A DNA stretch of 64,000 bases from Thermococcus barophilus MP (GTDB taxonomy: Archaea; Methanobacteriota_B; Thermococci; Thermococcales; Thermococcaceae): the NCBI RefSeq assembly GCF_000151105.2, contig NC_014804.1:992001-1056000 (forward strand). The letters run 5' to 3'. This document shows positions 52,145 through 60,434 of this stretch, piece by piece. Positions within the stretch are counted from its first letter, which is position 1, and each line of letters starts with the position of its first letter. The position numbers were made by a program, and so were the translations under genes. The notes below the pieces were generated by a model. That model was not told the origin of the DNA. It saw only the letters and a list, made by a program, of their open reading frames with translations, and did not search any database.

Positions 52145-53986
52145 TCATGTTAATCCTATGAATGCATACCTCTGCTTGGTGATTATGTTAACCAACACAA
52201 TTGAGAGTATCTGGACTGTAATTAACAGCACACCCAGAGCTGCAGCAAGCTGGGCACTTCCGGCAGCAGACATCATGATGTCCTTCATGAACGCTGTAAT
52301 CGGTGCATACTGCATGTTGAGTGAACCCAGTGTAATACCAACGCTTGTTTCGCTCATTGAGTAAACGAAGCTGAGCATTGCACCGCCAAAGACATTAAGT
52401 GATATCAGGGGCAGCAAAATACCTGTTACTGTTTTCCATCTGCTCGCTCCAAGGTTCATTGAAGCCTCCTCAAGGGAAACATGAACCTGCTGAAGTCCTG
52501 CATATACAGAACGAGCTGAGAACGGCAGCCTTCTTATTGAATATGCCAATATAAGCACAAAGGCTGGGTTGAAGCTGAAGATATTCGTTGGATCCAGTGG
52601 AGTGTTGGGGAACACTTGTGAGAAGAAGTAGAAGTAGCCCATTGCCACAACTATACCTGGAACGGCTATTGGGATTATGACCAAGCTTTCAAGCACTGGG
52701 GTTAAGATTCCTTTGAACCTGCTGGTTGCATATGATGATGTAACTGAGAGAAGCACGATAAGCACAACAGCGGCACCTGAATACATCAGGCTGTTTATGA
52801 TGTATCTCCTGACATCAGGGTTGAAGAGCATCTGCTTGACGTATTCCGTTGTAAATCCTTGGGGCATTACAGTAACGCTCCACTGCTTGGAGAATGCCAG
52901 CAGGACAACACCGATTTGTGGAAATATTGTTAGGAGCAACAGAGGAAGTAAAACCACATAAATTATCGCAGCCTGCCATGGTTTTGGTTTGCTGACTCTC
53001 GGCTTCCATCTTCCGCCTTTGCTGAGCATAGCGTACTGTCTCAAGCTGACATACTTCCTGATTCCAAGGAATGCGAGTACAGCTAAGGTGAGCATTATAA
53101 TTGACAATGCCGCAATTTCAGGACTCCTTTCACCCAGACCATAGAGGAATTTGCTGAAGATTTGATAGGACATCAGCTTCTTAGCCAAAGGATCACCTTG
53201 GAAGACGATTGGTGCTGCTAAATCTTCAAGGCTGAAGATAAACACAAGCGTTGCACCAGCCGCTATACCTGGCAAAGCTAATGGAAATGTTACTGTTCTA
53301 AACAAATGGAACCCCCTGCTCCCGAGATTCTCTGCCTGCTCCTCCAATGTGGGATCAATGTTGATAAAGCTTGCATATGCGTTGAGATACACTATTGGGT
53401 AGTAGGTCATTGCTTGGGCTAACACAACACCTGCCAGACCATCAATTTTAATCCTAAACGGCAGGATATGGAGAAGCTCATAGAAAATGTAGTTGATTAA
53501 ACCTGTGTCAAGGAACATCTTCTTAATGACATATGCATTGACGAATGGAGTAACCAGCAGGGGAATAAACAGGGCAATTCTAAAGAAATTTTTCCCTTTA
53601 AACTCATATCTCGCCATTATAAAGGCAAAGATCGTTCCCATTAAGGAAGCTAAAAGCGTCACAAGGGCGGCAACTACAAGCGAGTTGATGACAACTCCAA
53701 AATCTATTCCCCTGATTAAATACACGGTCTCTCCAGTCGCAGTAACTGTTTTTATTGCAAAGTCTCCTTGGGGCGGGAATTGTACATAATAACTTGAGGT
53801 TAATATGCTCTTAAACCAGTAGAGGGAGAAGTGCCCCTCATGGCTAAATGCTATTGCAAGCATAGCCAAAACGGGTATTATTAAAAACACGACTATATAC
53901 AGTAGGGGGAAAAGGTAGGAAAAGGAAACGAGAGGTTCAAAAAGTGGCGTTCCAAAAAGCTTTTCGCTCCACTTGCTTACCCTCAT
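52145..53986 (-). CDS. ABC importer permease, two fused permease domains
   Basis: 613 residues and about 12 helices. Two binding-protein-dependent permease domains (about 20-330 and 345-610), each with an EAA-type loop: EEQAENLGSRGFHLFRTVTFPLALPG and EEASMNLGASRWKTVTGILLPLISLN. This fused layout is typical of Fe3+, thiamine or aminoethylphosphonate importers. The ATG overlaps the binding-protein stop by four bases. Confidence 0.88.
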   Translation of the reverse strand: MRVSKWSEKLFGTPLFEPLVSFSYLFPLLYIVVFLIIPVLAMLAIAFSHEGHFSLYWFKSILTSSYYVQFPPQGDFAIKTVTATGETVYLIRGIDFGVVINSLVVAALVTLLASLMGTIFAFIMARYEFKGKNFFRIALFIPLLVTPFVNAYVIKKMFLDTGLINYIFYELLHILPFRIKIDGLAGVVLAQAMTYYPIVYLNAYASFINIDPTLEEQAENLGSRGFHLFRTVTFPLALPGIAAGATLVFIFSLEDLAAPIVFQGDPLAKKLMSYQIFSKFLYGLGERSPEIAALSIIMLTLAVLAFLGIRKYVSLRQYAMLSKGGRWKPRVSKPKPWQAAIIYVVLLPLLLLTIFPQIGVVLLAFSKQWSVTVMPQGFTTEYVKQMLFNPDVRRYIINSLMYSGAAVVLIVLLSVTSSYATSRFKGILTPVLESLVIIPIAVPGIVVAMGYFYFFSQVFPNTPLDPTNIFSFNPAFVLILAYSIRRLPFSARSVYAGLQQVHVSLEEASMNLGASRWKTVTGILLPLISLNVFGGAMLSFVYSMSETSVGITLGSLNMQYAPITAFMKDIMMSAAGSAQLAAALGVLLITVQILSIVLVNIITKQRYAFIGLT

Positions 53987-55386
53987 CCTTGCACCTCCGA
54001 TAATACTTTGTTATACTTAGCCCTTGCGGCATCTCTCCACTCCTGCATGAGTGTGTCTTTAAACCCGGGATCCTTTATAAGTCTTTCATTTATTTTCTTT
54101 GCATAGTCTTCAGTAAAGGTAACCATTTTTCCTGTATCTGGGTCTTTAAACTGTATCGGAGCCAAAAGCTGTGCTTTAAGCTGTTCATACTTGTCCTTAC
54201 TAATCTTACCCTGCTTGTATGCCTGGACAAGGGCAACCCATGCCCTGTGGAGCTCTTGGTTTGCATCAACGAGTGTCGCCTTAAAGTAGAACTGCATCGC
54301 ATAGACAGTTGCCAGTGCCCTTGCATCGTCAAACTGAATACCCTGAGTCTGAAGAGCCAATTCGTAAGCTTTCTTCAAATCTGGTCTCTTCTGCCCCTCA
54401 GGAGTGTCGAAGACTGCAGGGTTTACTGGAAGCCTGTTGACATCTTCATTGAGCCAGATCTTCTGTCCATCAGTGAGAACCCAGTATATGAAAGCCTGAG
54501 CAGCCTCCGGGTGCTGAGAGTTCTTAAGCAAAGCGATGGGATCACCATTGATTATGCTTTCTCCTTTGGGTATGATATAGATACATGCAGGGTTGAGCTT
54601 CATTGCTGTATATCCATAGAAGTCAATTGTATTTCCAACAGCTATATCACCAGCTATAACTGCCTCTCTAACAGCGTCACTTGCATCATAAATCTTTGAG
54701 TTTGCAGCTATGATTGTGAGAACCTTCCATCCTTCGTCCCAGCCAAAAGCTTGAAGGATGATCTGATAGATTCTTGTGTTTGATGTACTTCTTGTTGGAT
54801 CTGCGATACCAACCTGCGGTGGATCCAAAGCAAATGTCTCACTTGCTATATCCTCCCACTTTTCGGGCATTGGGAGGTTCCACCTCTTCAGGACATCCTT
54901 GTTCACGGTGAAACCGAATGACGAAAGTGCAGCTGCAATCCAGTAAACCTTTCCATCCTTTCCTTTTCTTACCATTGGCATTCCGGCGATGTCTTCTTTT
55001 ATCTGTGTTCCAAGAAGACCAAGAACCTTCTCATCTGTAATTGGGGCTAAATAACCCTGCTTAAAGAGGTCATCAAACAGTGTTGGTCCTCCTCCCCACC
55101 CGATATCAGCACCTCTCTTAATCAATGCAGGCCACTGGGAGTCTGGAGCCTTAATAAACTTAATGTTTACGATGTTGTACTTCTTTGCGATGTCGCTTTT
55201 CAGAAAAGCCTCTTTTGCCAGCATCTGAATTGTTGTGTCATGTCTCGTCAGAACGATTAAGGTTATTCCCCCACTGGGTTTTGATGTGCTTGTTGCGGTA
55301 GTGCTTTGTTCTCCACCACCAATGCATCCGGATACTATACTAACGAGAAACAGCAGCACAAGGGAAAGGGCAATGCCTTTTTTCAT
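53983..55386 (-). CDS. ABC importer substrate-binding lipoprotein (iron/thiamine type)
   Basis: 467 residues. Lipoprotein signal with lipobox VSGC (Cys at 21), then a Ser/Thr-rich linker (QSTTATSTSKPSGG) and a type 2 periplasmic binding fold starting ITLIVLTRHDTTIQMLAKEAF. It is related to bacterial extracellular binding family 1 or 13 (ThiB/FbpA-like). First gene of the operon; GAGGTGAGTCAAA before the ATG. Ligand not assigned: iron, thiamine or a similar solute. Confidence 0.85.
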   Translation of the reverse strand: MKKGIALSLVLLFLVSIVSGCIGGGEQSTTATSTSKPSGGITLIVLTRHDTTIQMLAKEAFLKSDIAKKYNIVNIKFIKAPDSQWPALIKRGADIGWGGGPTLFDDLFKQGYLAPITDEKVLGLLGTQIKEDIAGMPMVRKGKDGKVYWIAAALSSFGFTVNKDVLKRWNLPMPEKWEDIASETFALDPPQVGIADPTRSTSNTRIYQIILQAFGWDEGWKVLTIIAANSKIYDASDAVREAVIAGDIAVGNTIDFYGYTAMKLNPACIYIIPKGESIINGDPIALLKNSQHPEAAQAFIYWVLTDGQKIWLNEDVNRLPVNPAVFDTPEGQKRPDLKKAYELALQTQGIQFDDARALATVYAMQFYFKATLVDANQELHRAWVALVQAYKQGKISKDKYEQLKAQLLAPIQFKDPDTGKMVTFTEDYAKKINERLIKDPGFKDTLMQEWRDAARAKYNKVLSEVQG

Positions 55387-55476
55387 TTTGACTCACCTCT
55401 GAGGGAGTTTTACAAAAGCTTCTTTAAATTTTTGCCACAAAAAAATGTCAAAAATTAAAGATTTAAAGAGAAAAAT

Positions 55477-56604
55477 TCACTTTCTTTTTCTCAGTAGGAG
55501 TGGGATTAATGCCAATCCAACAAGAACTGCTGGACCGCATGTCTTGCTGGTTGTAGCTGGAGCTGAAGTGCCTGTTTCAGTTGGCTTTTCAGTCTCTGTT
55601 GGCTTTTCTGTTGTTGTCTCTGTTGGCTTCTCCTCCACCTTGCTTGCTTCTTTAAGTGCCCAGTGGATGAAGTTTGTAACGAAGGTTGGACCGTCAAGTG
55701 GAACTCCGTGGTACTTTGGCGCCCATGTTGGCTCATAATCTCCATATGGTGATTCACCGCTAACAATGAGCAAGCTCTGCTTTCCGTTGTCAAGCTTAAC
55801 AAACTCAACCGCTAAGAGTGGGAATACACCAGTGTCACCGGCCATGTATGCATTTGCCGGTGGATCGTTGTTCTCAACGATTGTACCGTCCTTTGAAGTT
55901 TTGACGATTCTGTAGACATTCTCTGGGATGTTATCTGTCAAGGTATGCCAGTTCCCTTGGTCATCGACGTAAGCAACAACGCCAGGACCGTGATAGAGGA
56001 CTTTTCCTCCATGCTTAAAGCCTTGAGTGATCATGCTTGCGTCTGGTGTGTTTGGATCTGGATTAACGATACCAACAACTCTGTATCCTGCTCCAGCGTT
56101 GCTTACTGGGTCTTCAACTGAACAGAGGTCTAACCTGAGGTGACCGATTCCAAGCTGGTCGAGGAGAGCGTTAACTGTCTCCTGAACCTGTACACCGCTT
56201 CCGTAGTCGCTGTCACCAGCAATCCAGAGGACTTTGCCACCCTGCTTGAACCATTCTGCAATTGCTTGTATTTCATCTGGTTCGAATGGGCTTGATGGCT
56301 GACCGATAATAAGCATGTCAACGCCCTTGAGGGCATCGGCGGTAATTTTATCGCCAAGGTGTGGGATTCCCAGTGTATCGGCAGCAGCAGGATCACCAAA
56401 GTATGCCCACTTCACGTCAGTAATTGTCTTCACAATCCCATGTGCTAAAGTTTCATTTGTATCTCTGTCAATAACATCCCCTGCAAGGTACTTGTCGTTT
56501 TCACCGTGTGCCAAATCCACAGCAACTGTTGCTGCACTGGCAAAAGCGACTCCAAACAGCCCAAACAGAACAAAAACTGACAACAGTACTGCAAGCTTCT
56601 TCAT
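55477..56604 (-). CDS. Secreted CGP-CTERM protein with flavodoxin/GATase-like domain
   Basis: 375 residues. Signal peptide (1-24, LFGLFGVAFASAA). The domain (about 25-310) begins VAVDLAHGENDKYL and has KGVDMLIIGQPSSPFEPDEIQAIAEWFKQGGKVLWIAGDSD, similar to DUF4350/glutamine-amidotransferase-like folds in surface proteins. There follows a Thr/Pro/Glu stalk (TETTTEKPTETEKP) and CGPAVLVGLA with a basic tail. ATG at 56604 follows GGTGAACGCC. Substrate unknown. Confidence 0.82.
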   Translation of the reverse strand: MKKLAVLLSVFVLFGLFGVAFASAATVAVDLAHGENDKYLAGDVIDRDTNETLAHGIVKTITDVKWAYFGDPAAADTLGIPHLGDKITADALKGVDMLIIGQPSSPFEPDEIQAIAEWFKQGGKVLWIAGDSDYGSGVQVQETVNALLDQLGIGHLRLDLCSVEDPVSNAGAGYRVVGIVNPDPNTPDASMITQGFKHGGKVLYHGPGVVAYVDDQGNWHTLTDNIPENVYRIVKTSKDGTIVENNDPPANAYMAGDTGVFPLLAVEFVKLDNGKQSLLIVSGESPYGDYEPTWAPKYHGVPLDGPTFVTNFIHWALKEASKVEEKPTETTTEKPTETEKPTETGTSAPATTSKTCGPAVLVGLALIPLLLRKRK

Positions 56605-56692
56605 GGCGTTCACCAAAAATGTTTAACGTATAAAGGAGTTATAAATCTTATTGAATCTCCATTAGGTAACAATGTGTACCAAGGAACCCGAA

Positions 56693-56780
56693 TTTATATT
56701 GGTAAATGTTTAGATAATCAGCATTGAGAGACAGCATCGTACATCTGTAGCTGTTTAAATTGTATGACAGACCTCAATGC
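56693..56780 (+). promoter_or_regulatory. tyrS promoter and candidate structured leader RNA
   Basis: TTTATATT (56693-56700) is a TATA element placing the start near 56721. From there the RNA can fold: GCATTGAG (56721-56728) pairs perfectly with CTCAATGC (56773-56780). Directly continuous on the 5' strand, AGACAGC (56729-56735) pairs with GCTGTTT (56750-56756) with one G-U, closing a 14-base loop. A 16-base bulge remains on the 3' side. The tyrS start lies 47 bases downstream. A regulatory leader or separate small RNA is suggested; no known riboswitch was recognised. Confidence 0.45.
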
Positions 56781-56826
56781 GTAAATGCCTTAAAGGATAA
56801 AACCATTTTTGGCTTAGGTGGTGCAA

Positions 56827-57954
56827 ATGGACATAGAGAAAAAGATCGAACTGATAACAAGAAAGCCAACTGAGGAAGTACTGACCGTAAAGAATCTGAG
56901 GCAGCTCTTGGAAATGGGCGTTCCTCTTCAGCATTATATCGGATTTGAAATAAGCGGTTACATTCATCTCGGTACTGGATTAATGGCAGGTGCGAAAATC
57001 GCTGACTTCCAGAAAGCGGGTATAAAAACAAGGATATTCTTAGCGGACTGGCACAGCTGGATTAACGATAAACTTGGAGGAGACCTCGAGACGATTCAAA
57101 AAGTAGCTTTAACTTACTTTAAAGAAGGAATGAAGCAGAGCATCAAAGTTATGGGCGGAGATCCAGATAAGGTGGAGTTCGTCTTAGCGAGTGAGATTCT
57201 TGAAAAAGGCGACTACTGGCAGACCGTCATTGACATTTCAAAGAACGTTACGTTAAGCAGGGTTATGCGTTCCATCACGATCATGGGCAGGCAGATGGGA
57301 GAGGCAATAGACTTTGCAAAGCTGATCTACCCGATGATGCAGGTTGCTGACATATTCTACCAAGGAGTTAACATCGCACACGCTGGAATGGATCAAAGAA
57401 AGGCTCATGTCATTGCAATAGAAGTCGCTGAAAAGCTGAAGTACCATCCGCTTATCTGGGAAGGCAAGAAATACAAGCCCGTTGCAGTTCACCACCACCT
57501 CCTGCTCGGATTACAAGAGCCTCCGAAGTGGCCAATTGAGAGCGAAGAGGAGTTCAAAGAGATTAAAGCAGCAATGAAGATGAGCAAGTCAAAGCCATAC
57601 TCCGCTGTTTTCATACACGACAGCCCTGAAGAGATCAGGCAGAAGCTTAGGAAGGCATTCTGTCCTGCAAGAGAAGTCAGATACAATCCAGTTCTTGATT
57701 GGGCAGAGCATATAATCTTCCGTGAGGAGCCCACTGAATTTACCATTCACAGACCAGCCAAGTTCGGTGGTGATGTAACTTATACAACGTTTGAAGAGCT
57801 CAAGAAGGACTTTGCTGAAGGAAAGCTGCACCCACTTGACTTAAAGAATGCGGTTGCCGAATACCTGATAGAGCTCCTCAAGCCGGTCAGAGAGTACTTT
57901 GAAAAGCACCCAGAGCCTTTAGAGCTGATGAAGGAAGTTAAGATTACGAGATGA
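56827..57954 (+). CDS. tyrS: Tyrosyl-tRNA synthetase
   Basis: Class I synthetase, 375 residues, archaeal/eukaryal type. HIGH-like HLGTG at 47-51, tyrosine-site IFLADWHSWINDKLGG, MQVADIFYQGVNIAHAGMDQRK, and the KMSKS loop (MKMSKSKPYSA) near 250. No S4 domain, as in archaeal enzymes. The start at 56827 follows GGTGGTGCAA; an earlier GTG overlaps it. Preceded by a 100-base leader with foldable structure. Confidence 0.94.
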   Translation: MDIEKKIELITRKPTEEVLTVKNLRQLLEMGVPLQHYIGFEISGYIHLGTGLMAGAKIADFQKAGIKTRIFLADWHSWINDKLGGDLETIQKVALTYFKEGMKQSIKVMGGDPDKVEFVLASEILEKGDYWQTVIDISKNVTLSRVMRSITIMGRQMGEAIDFAKLIYPMMQVADIFYQGVNIAHAGMDQRKAHVIAIEVAEKLKYHPLIWEGKKYKPVAVHHHLLLGLQEPPKWPIESEEEFKEIKAAMKMSKSKPYSAVFIHDSPEEIRQKLRKAFCPAREVRYNPVLDWAEHIIFREEPTEFTIHRPAKFGGDVTYTTFEELKKDFAEGKLHPLDLKNAVAEYLIELLKPVREYFEKHPEPLELMKEVKITR

Positions 57955-57991
57955 GCCTAAATCCCTTCTGACAATTTTCCTATTTTCTCTT

Positions 57992-58093
57992 TTAAATCGG
58001 GAGCTTATTTTTGATGATATCCCATATTAACTCTACGTCAATTCCAAAGTATTGGTGTATCAAAATGTTTCTGAGTCCAACATAACAGAACAT
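57992..58093 (-). pseudogene. HepT/DUF86 toxin remnant (C-terminal fragment)
   Basis: A 33-codon open reading frame, MFCYVGLRNILIHQYFGIDV then ELIWDIIKNKLPI, ending at TAA. It matches the C-terminal end of HepT-type (DUF86) HEPN RNases, including the active-site R-x4-H-x-Y (RNILIHQY). Full HepT proteins are 110-140 residues, so the N-terminal three quarters are gone. It begins directly after the MazF-like toxin stop. No MNT antitoxin gene is present. Confidence 0.6.
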
Positions 58094-58468
58094 CTACAAA
58101 CGATAAAGCTTCCGAATAACCCTTTTAACATCTTCAACTTTTTCGCTTGAAAGCAATCCTACCCGAGCTCTCACTATTCCCTTTGCCACAGAGAAGACGA
58201 TATACGGCTTTATAATGCTTTTCTTCTTAAGGTAACCTCTGGGGTAAAGATTTATGTCTTCCTCAGTTAGCTCCACATTGTATTCCCTAAGTCCGCTGTT
58301 TAGGTTTGTGCTTATTTGAACCACAACCAAACTGTTGCTGATCCGGTTGAAATCCGTATTTGAGATAACCAAAACTGGTCTGGTCTTCTTTTGGGTTTTA
58401 TCGGTAAAAGGGAAATCCATAGTAACTACTTCCCACTGCTGGATTACCTTTGGAGGATCAGGGCTCAT
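58094..58468 (-). CDS. MazF/PemK-like toxin
   Basis: About 124 residues. QQWEVVTMDFPFTDKTQKKTRPVLVIS is the PemK/MazF start, with the RPVLVIS block, and LVVVQISTNLNSG follows. Family members are sequence-specific endoribonucleases. The start at 58468 is set by GGGAGGAG six bases before it, lying inside the antitoxin's last codons; a reading from 58501 has no such site. Overlaps the antitoxin by 11 bases. Confidence 0.8.
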   Translation of the reverse strand: MSPDPPKVIQQWEVVTMDFPFTDKTQKKTRPVLVISNTDFNRISNSLVVVQISTNLNSGLREYNVELTEEDINLYPRGYLKKKSIIKPYIVFSVAKGIVRARVGLLSSEKVEDVKRVIRKLYRL

Positions 58469-58736
58469 AAGGTACTCCTCCCACGTAATCATCTGGGTCA
58501 TTATTCCAGTCCTCGGCGAGAATTGGCTCGATCACCTTGAGCATGCTTTTTATAAACTTCTCGTCCTCATCCTGAGATTTAGCGTTAGGAATCTTCTTTG
58601 AAAGTACAAACTCCCTTAAGGCTTCTTTGACCACCTCACTTCTGTTGGAGTACAGTCCAGCCTCTACAAGTTCATCTATCATCTTTGCTATTCCAGCGGG
58701 AATTCTTACGGTTATCTTTACACTTGAAGCAGACAT
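58458..58736 (-). CDS. Ribbon-helix-helix antitoxin
   Basis: 92 residues. N-terminal RHH DNA-binding domain (VKITVRIPAGIAKMIDELVEAGLYSNRSEVVKEALREFV) and an acidic C-terminal tail (EDEKF...AEDWNNDPDDY) that would neutralise the toxin. First gene of the pair, as expected for an antitoxin that represses its own promoter. Start at 58736 with GGTGATCTAA before it. Confidence 0.8.
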   Translation of the reverse strand: MSASSVKITVRIPAGIAKMIDELVEAGLYSNRSEVVKEALREFVLSKKIPNAKSQDEDEKFIKSMLKVIEPILAEDWNNDPDDYVGGVPYEP

Positions 58737-58972
58737 TTAGATCACCTTGTAGCCTTATTGTCAGACACAAATATAAAGCTTTTGGAGACAGTTAAGATTA
58801 GACACTCTTTTTAAAACAAAGATTCATGAATACTTCCGTGAACACATCTTTACTCTGGTGGTGCTCCTTGAACGTTAACTTAGATGATCTTTTTCAAGGG
58901 AATTCCACAGCAACATCAGCACTTCCAAAACACTCAGGGACTTTTGATGAAACTTTTCGTCAGAAAAGTTTG
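58737..58972. other. Spacer between toxin-antitoxin pair and tRNA-Leu, no gene seen
   Basis: 236 bases, AT-rich, holding the antitoxin promoter at its left end. No ORF, repeat or convincing RNA fold was found. Confidence 0.4.
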
Positions 58973-59060
58973 TGGTGCGGGGGCGGGGATTTGAACCCCG
59001 GAACCCCTACGGGACGGGACCCTCAATCCCGCGCCTTTGACCAGGCTCGGCAACCCCCGC
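58973..59060 (-). tRNA. tRNA-Leu (GAG)
   Basis: 88 bases, cloverleaf with acceptor GCGGGGG/CCCCCGC, long variable arm as in leucine tRNAs, anticodon loop TTGAGGG giving anticodon GAG, T-loop GGTTCAAATCC, discriminator A and encoded CCA. No intron seen. A TATA element (CTTTATAAG, 59090-59098) lies about 31 bases upstream. Confidence 0.95.
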
Positions 59061-59089
59061 TCAAGCCAAAATATTTCGGTTAAAATCAG

Positions 59090-59132
59090 CTTATAAAGTT
59101 TTCTGTTTGCTGTTACCGAAAAATTTATAAAA
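59090..59132. promoter_or_regulatory. Divergent tRNA promoters
   Basis: Two TATA elements in opposite orientation serve tRNA-Leu (minus, 59090-59098) and tRNA-Lys (plus, TTTATAAAA at 59124-59132 with CCGAAAAA as BRE), each about 28-31 bases from its tRNA. Confidence 0.7.
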
Positions 59133-59159
59133 CTCTCAACTCCCAATGATTTTGGACGC

Positions 59160-59237
59160 GGGCCGGTAGCTTAGCCTGGTTAGAGCGGCGGACTCTTAAT
59201 CCGCAGGTCGGGGGTTCAAATCCCCCCCGGCCCGCCA
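59160..59237 (+). tRNA. tRNA-Lys (CTT)
   Basis: 78 bases, acceptor GGGCCGG/CCGGCCC, anticodon stem GCGGA/TCCGC with loop CTCTTAA giving anticodon CTT, T-arm GGGGGTTCAAATCCCCC, discriminator G and encoded CCA. No intron. The helicase gene begins 42 bases downstream. Confidence 0.95.
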
Positions 59238-59279
59238 ACAAGCTGCACTTCTTCTGGAGTGCTTTTCGGAGACAAGAAA

Positions 59280-60428
59280 ATGAGTTTTGAAAAATTAGGA
59301 CTCTCAGAAAATACACTGGGAGCAGTCAGAAGAAAAGGGTTCTCAGAACCTACAGACATTCAGAGGGAAGTTATCCCTCTTTTCTTAAGAGGAGATGCAG
59401 ATATAGTTGGACAATCACAGACAGGAACTGGAAAAACAGCATCATTCGCATTACCGCTTGTGGATGTTATCAACGAGTATGAAAGGGAAGTCCAAGCAAT
59501 AATTTTAACGCCAACAAGAGAGCTTGCTCTTCAAGTAGCTGACGAGATAAAGTCTCTTAGAGGCAAGAAAAGGATAAAAGTTCTTTCAGTGTACGGAGGA
59601 CAGCCAATAGGTCCTCAGATAAGAGCCCTTAGAAAAGGAGCCCACATAGTGGTTGGAACTCCTGGAAGAGTTCTCGACCACATCAGGAGGGGCACATTGA
59701 GGCTTGACGGAATTCAATACTTCATCTTAGATGAAGCTGACAGAATGCTTGATATGGGTTTCATAGACGATATAAGAGCAATATTCAGAGAAACACCAAG
59801 GGATAAGCGTGTTCTCATGTTTTCAGCAACGATGCCCCGTGAAGTTTTGAAATTAGCAAAACGATACATGAAGGAATATGAACTGATAAGAACAAGCAGC
59901 GACGAGCCAGTTCCAAACCTTGTGGAGCAGGAGTATATTGAAGTCGTACCAGCAAGAAAAATATCCGTGTTGGAAAGAATACTAAACAGTGAATTCTATG
60001 GGATAGTCTTCTGCCAAACGAAGAGGGAGACCAGGATACTGGCAGAAAAGCTTGCACGTATAGGATATAGCGCTGAAGCTTTAAACGGAGATATGAGTCA
60101 AAAAAGCAGAGAAAGGGCTCTGATGCGCTTTAAAAGGCGAAAGATAAACATCTTAGTTGCCACAGATGTTGCTGCAAGAGGAATAGATGTTCAAGACATC
60201 ACCCACATTGTAAACTATTCTTTGCCACAAAACGCTGAAATGTATATACACAGGATTGGCAGAACAGGAAGAGCGGGCAAAAAAGGAAAAGCAATAACTT
60301 TCATCATGCCGGGAGAGTACAGGAGGTTAAGGTACATTGAGAACATTGCAAAAGTTAGCATAAAGAAATCAAAGCTTCAAGAAAGTATAGACAGAGAAAA
60401 GAGGAGAGACTCAAGAAAGATATACTGA
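59280..60428 (+). CDS. DEAD-box RNA helicase
   Basis: 382 residues. Q-motif with FSEPTDIQ, Walker A SQTGTGKT at 46-53, PTRELALQ, DEAD (ILDEADRMLDMG), SAT in MFSATMP, then the second domain with FCQTKRET, ATDVAARGID and HRIGRTGRAGKKG. A minimal helicase core with a short basic tail (REKRRDSRKI). The start is ATG 59280; a GTG at 59259 is in frame. May be co-transcribed with tRNA-Lys. Confidence 0.94.
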   Translation: MSFEKLGLSENTLGAVRRKGFSEPTDIQREVIPLFLRGDADIVGQSQTGTGKTASFALPLVDVINEYEREVQAIILTPTRELALQVADEIKSLRGKKRIKVLSVYGGQPIGPQIRALRKGAHIVVGTPGRVLDHIRRGTLRLDGIQYFILDEADRMLDMGFIDDIRAIFRETPRDKRVLMFSATMPREVLKLAKRYMKEYELIRTSSDEPVPNLVEQEYIEVVPARKISVLERILNSEFYGIVFCQTKRETRILAEKLARIGYSAEALNGDMSQKSRERALMRFKRRKINILVATDVAARGIDVQDITHIVNYSLPQNAEMYIHRIGRTGRAGKKGKAITFIMPGEYRRLRYIENIAKVSIKKSKLQESIDREKRRDSRKIY

Positions 60429-60434
60429 GATTTG

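Noticed and set aside
58944-58972. Possible C/D box sRNA before tRNA-Leu
   Set aside because: One C-like box only; no D box or guide arrangement.
58934-59316. ORFs across tRNA-Leu and tRNA-Lys
   Set aside because: They translate tRNA sequences and lack protein-like content beyond them.
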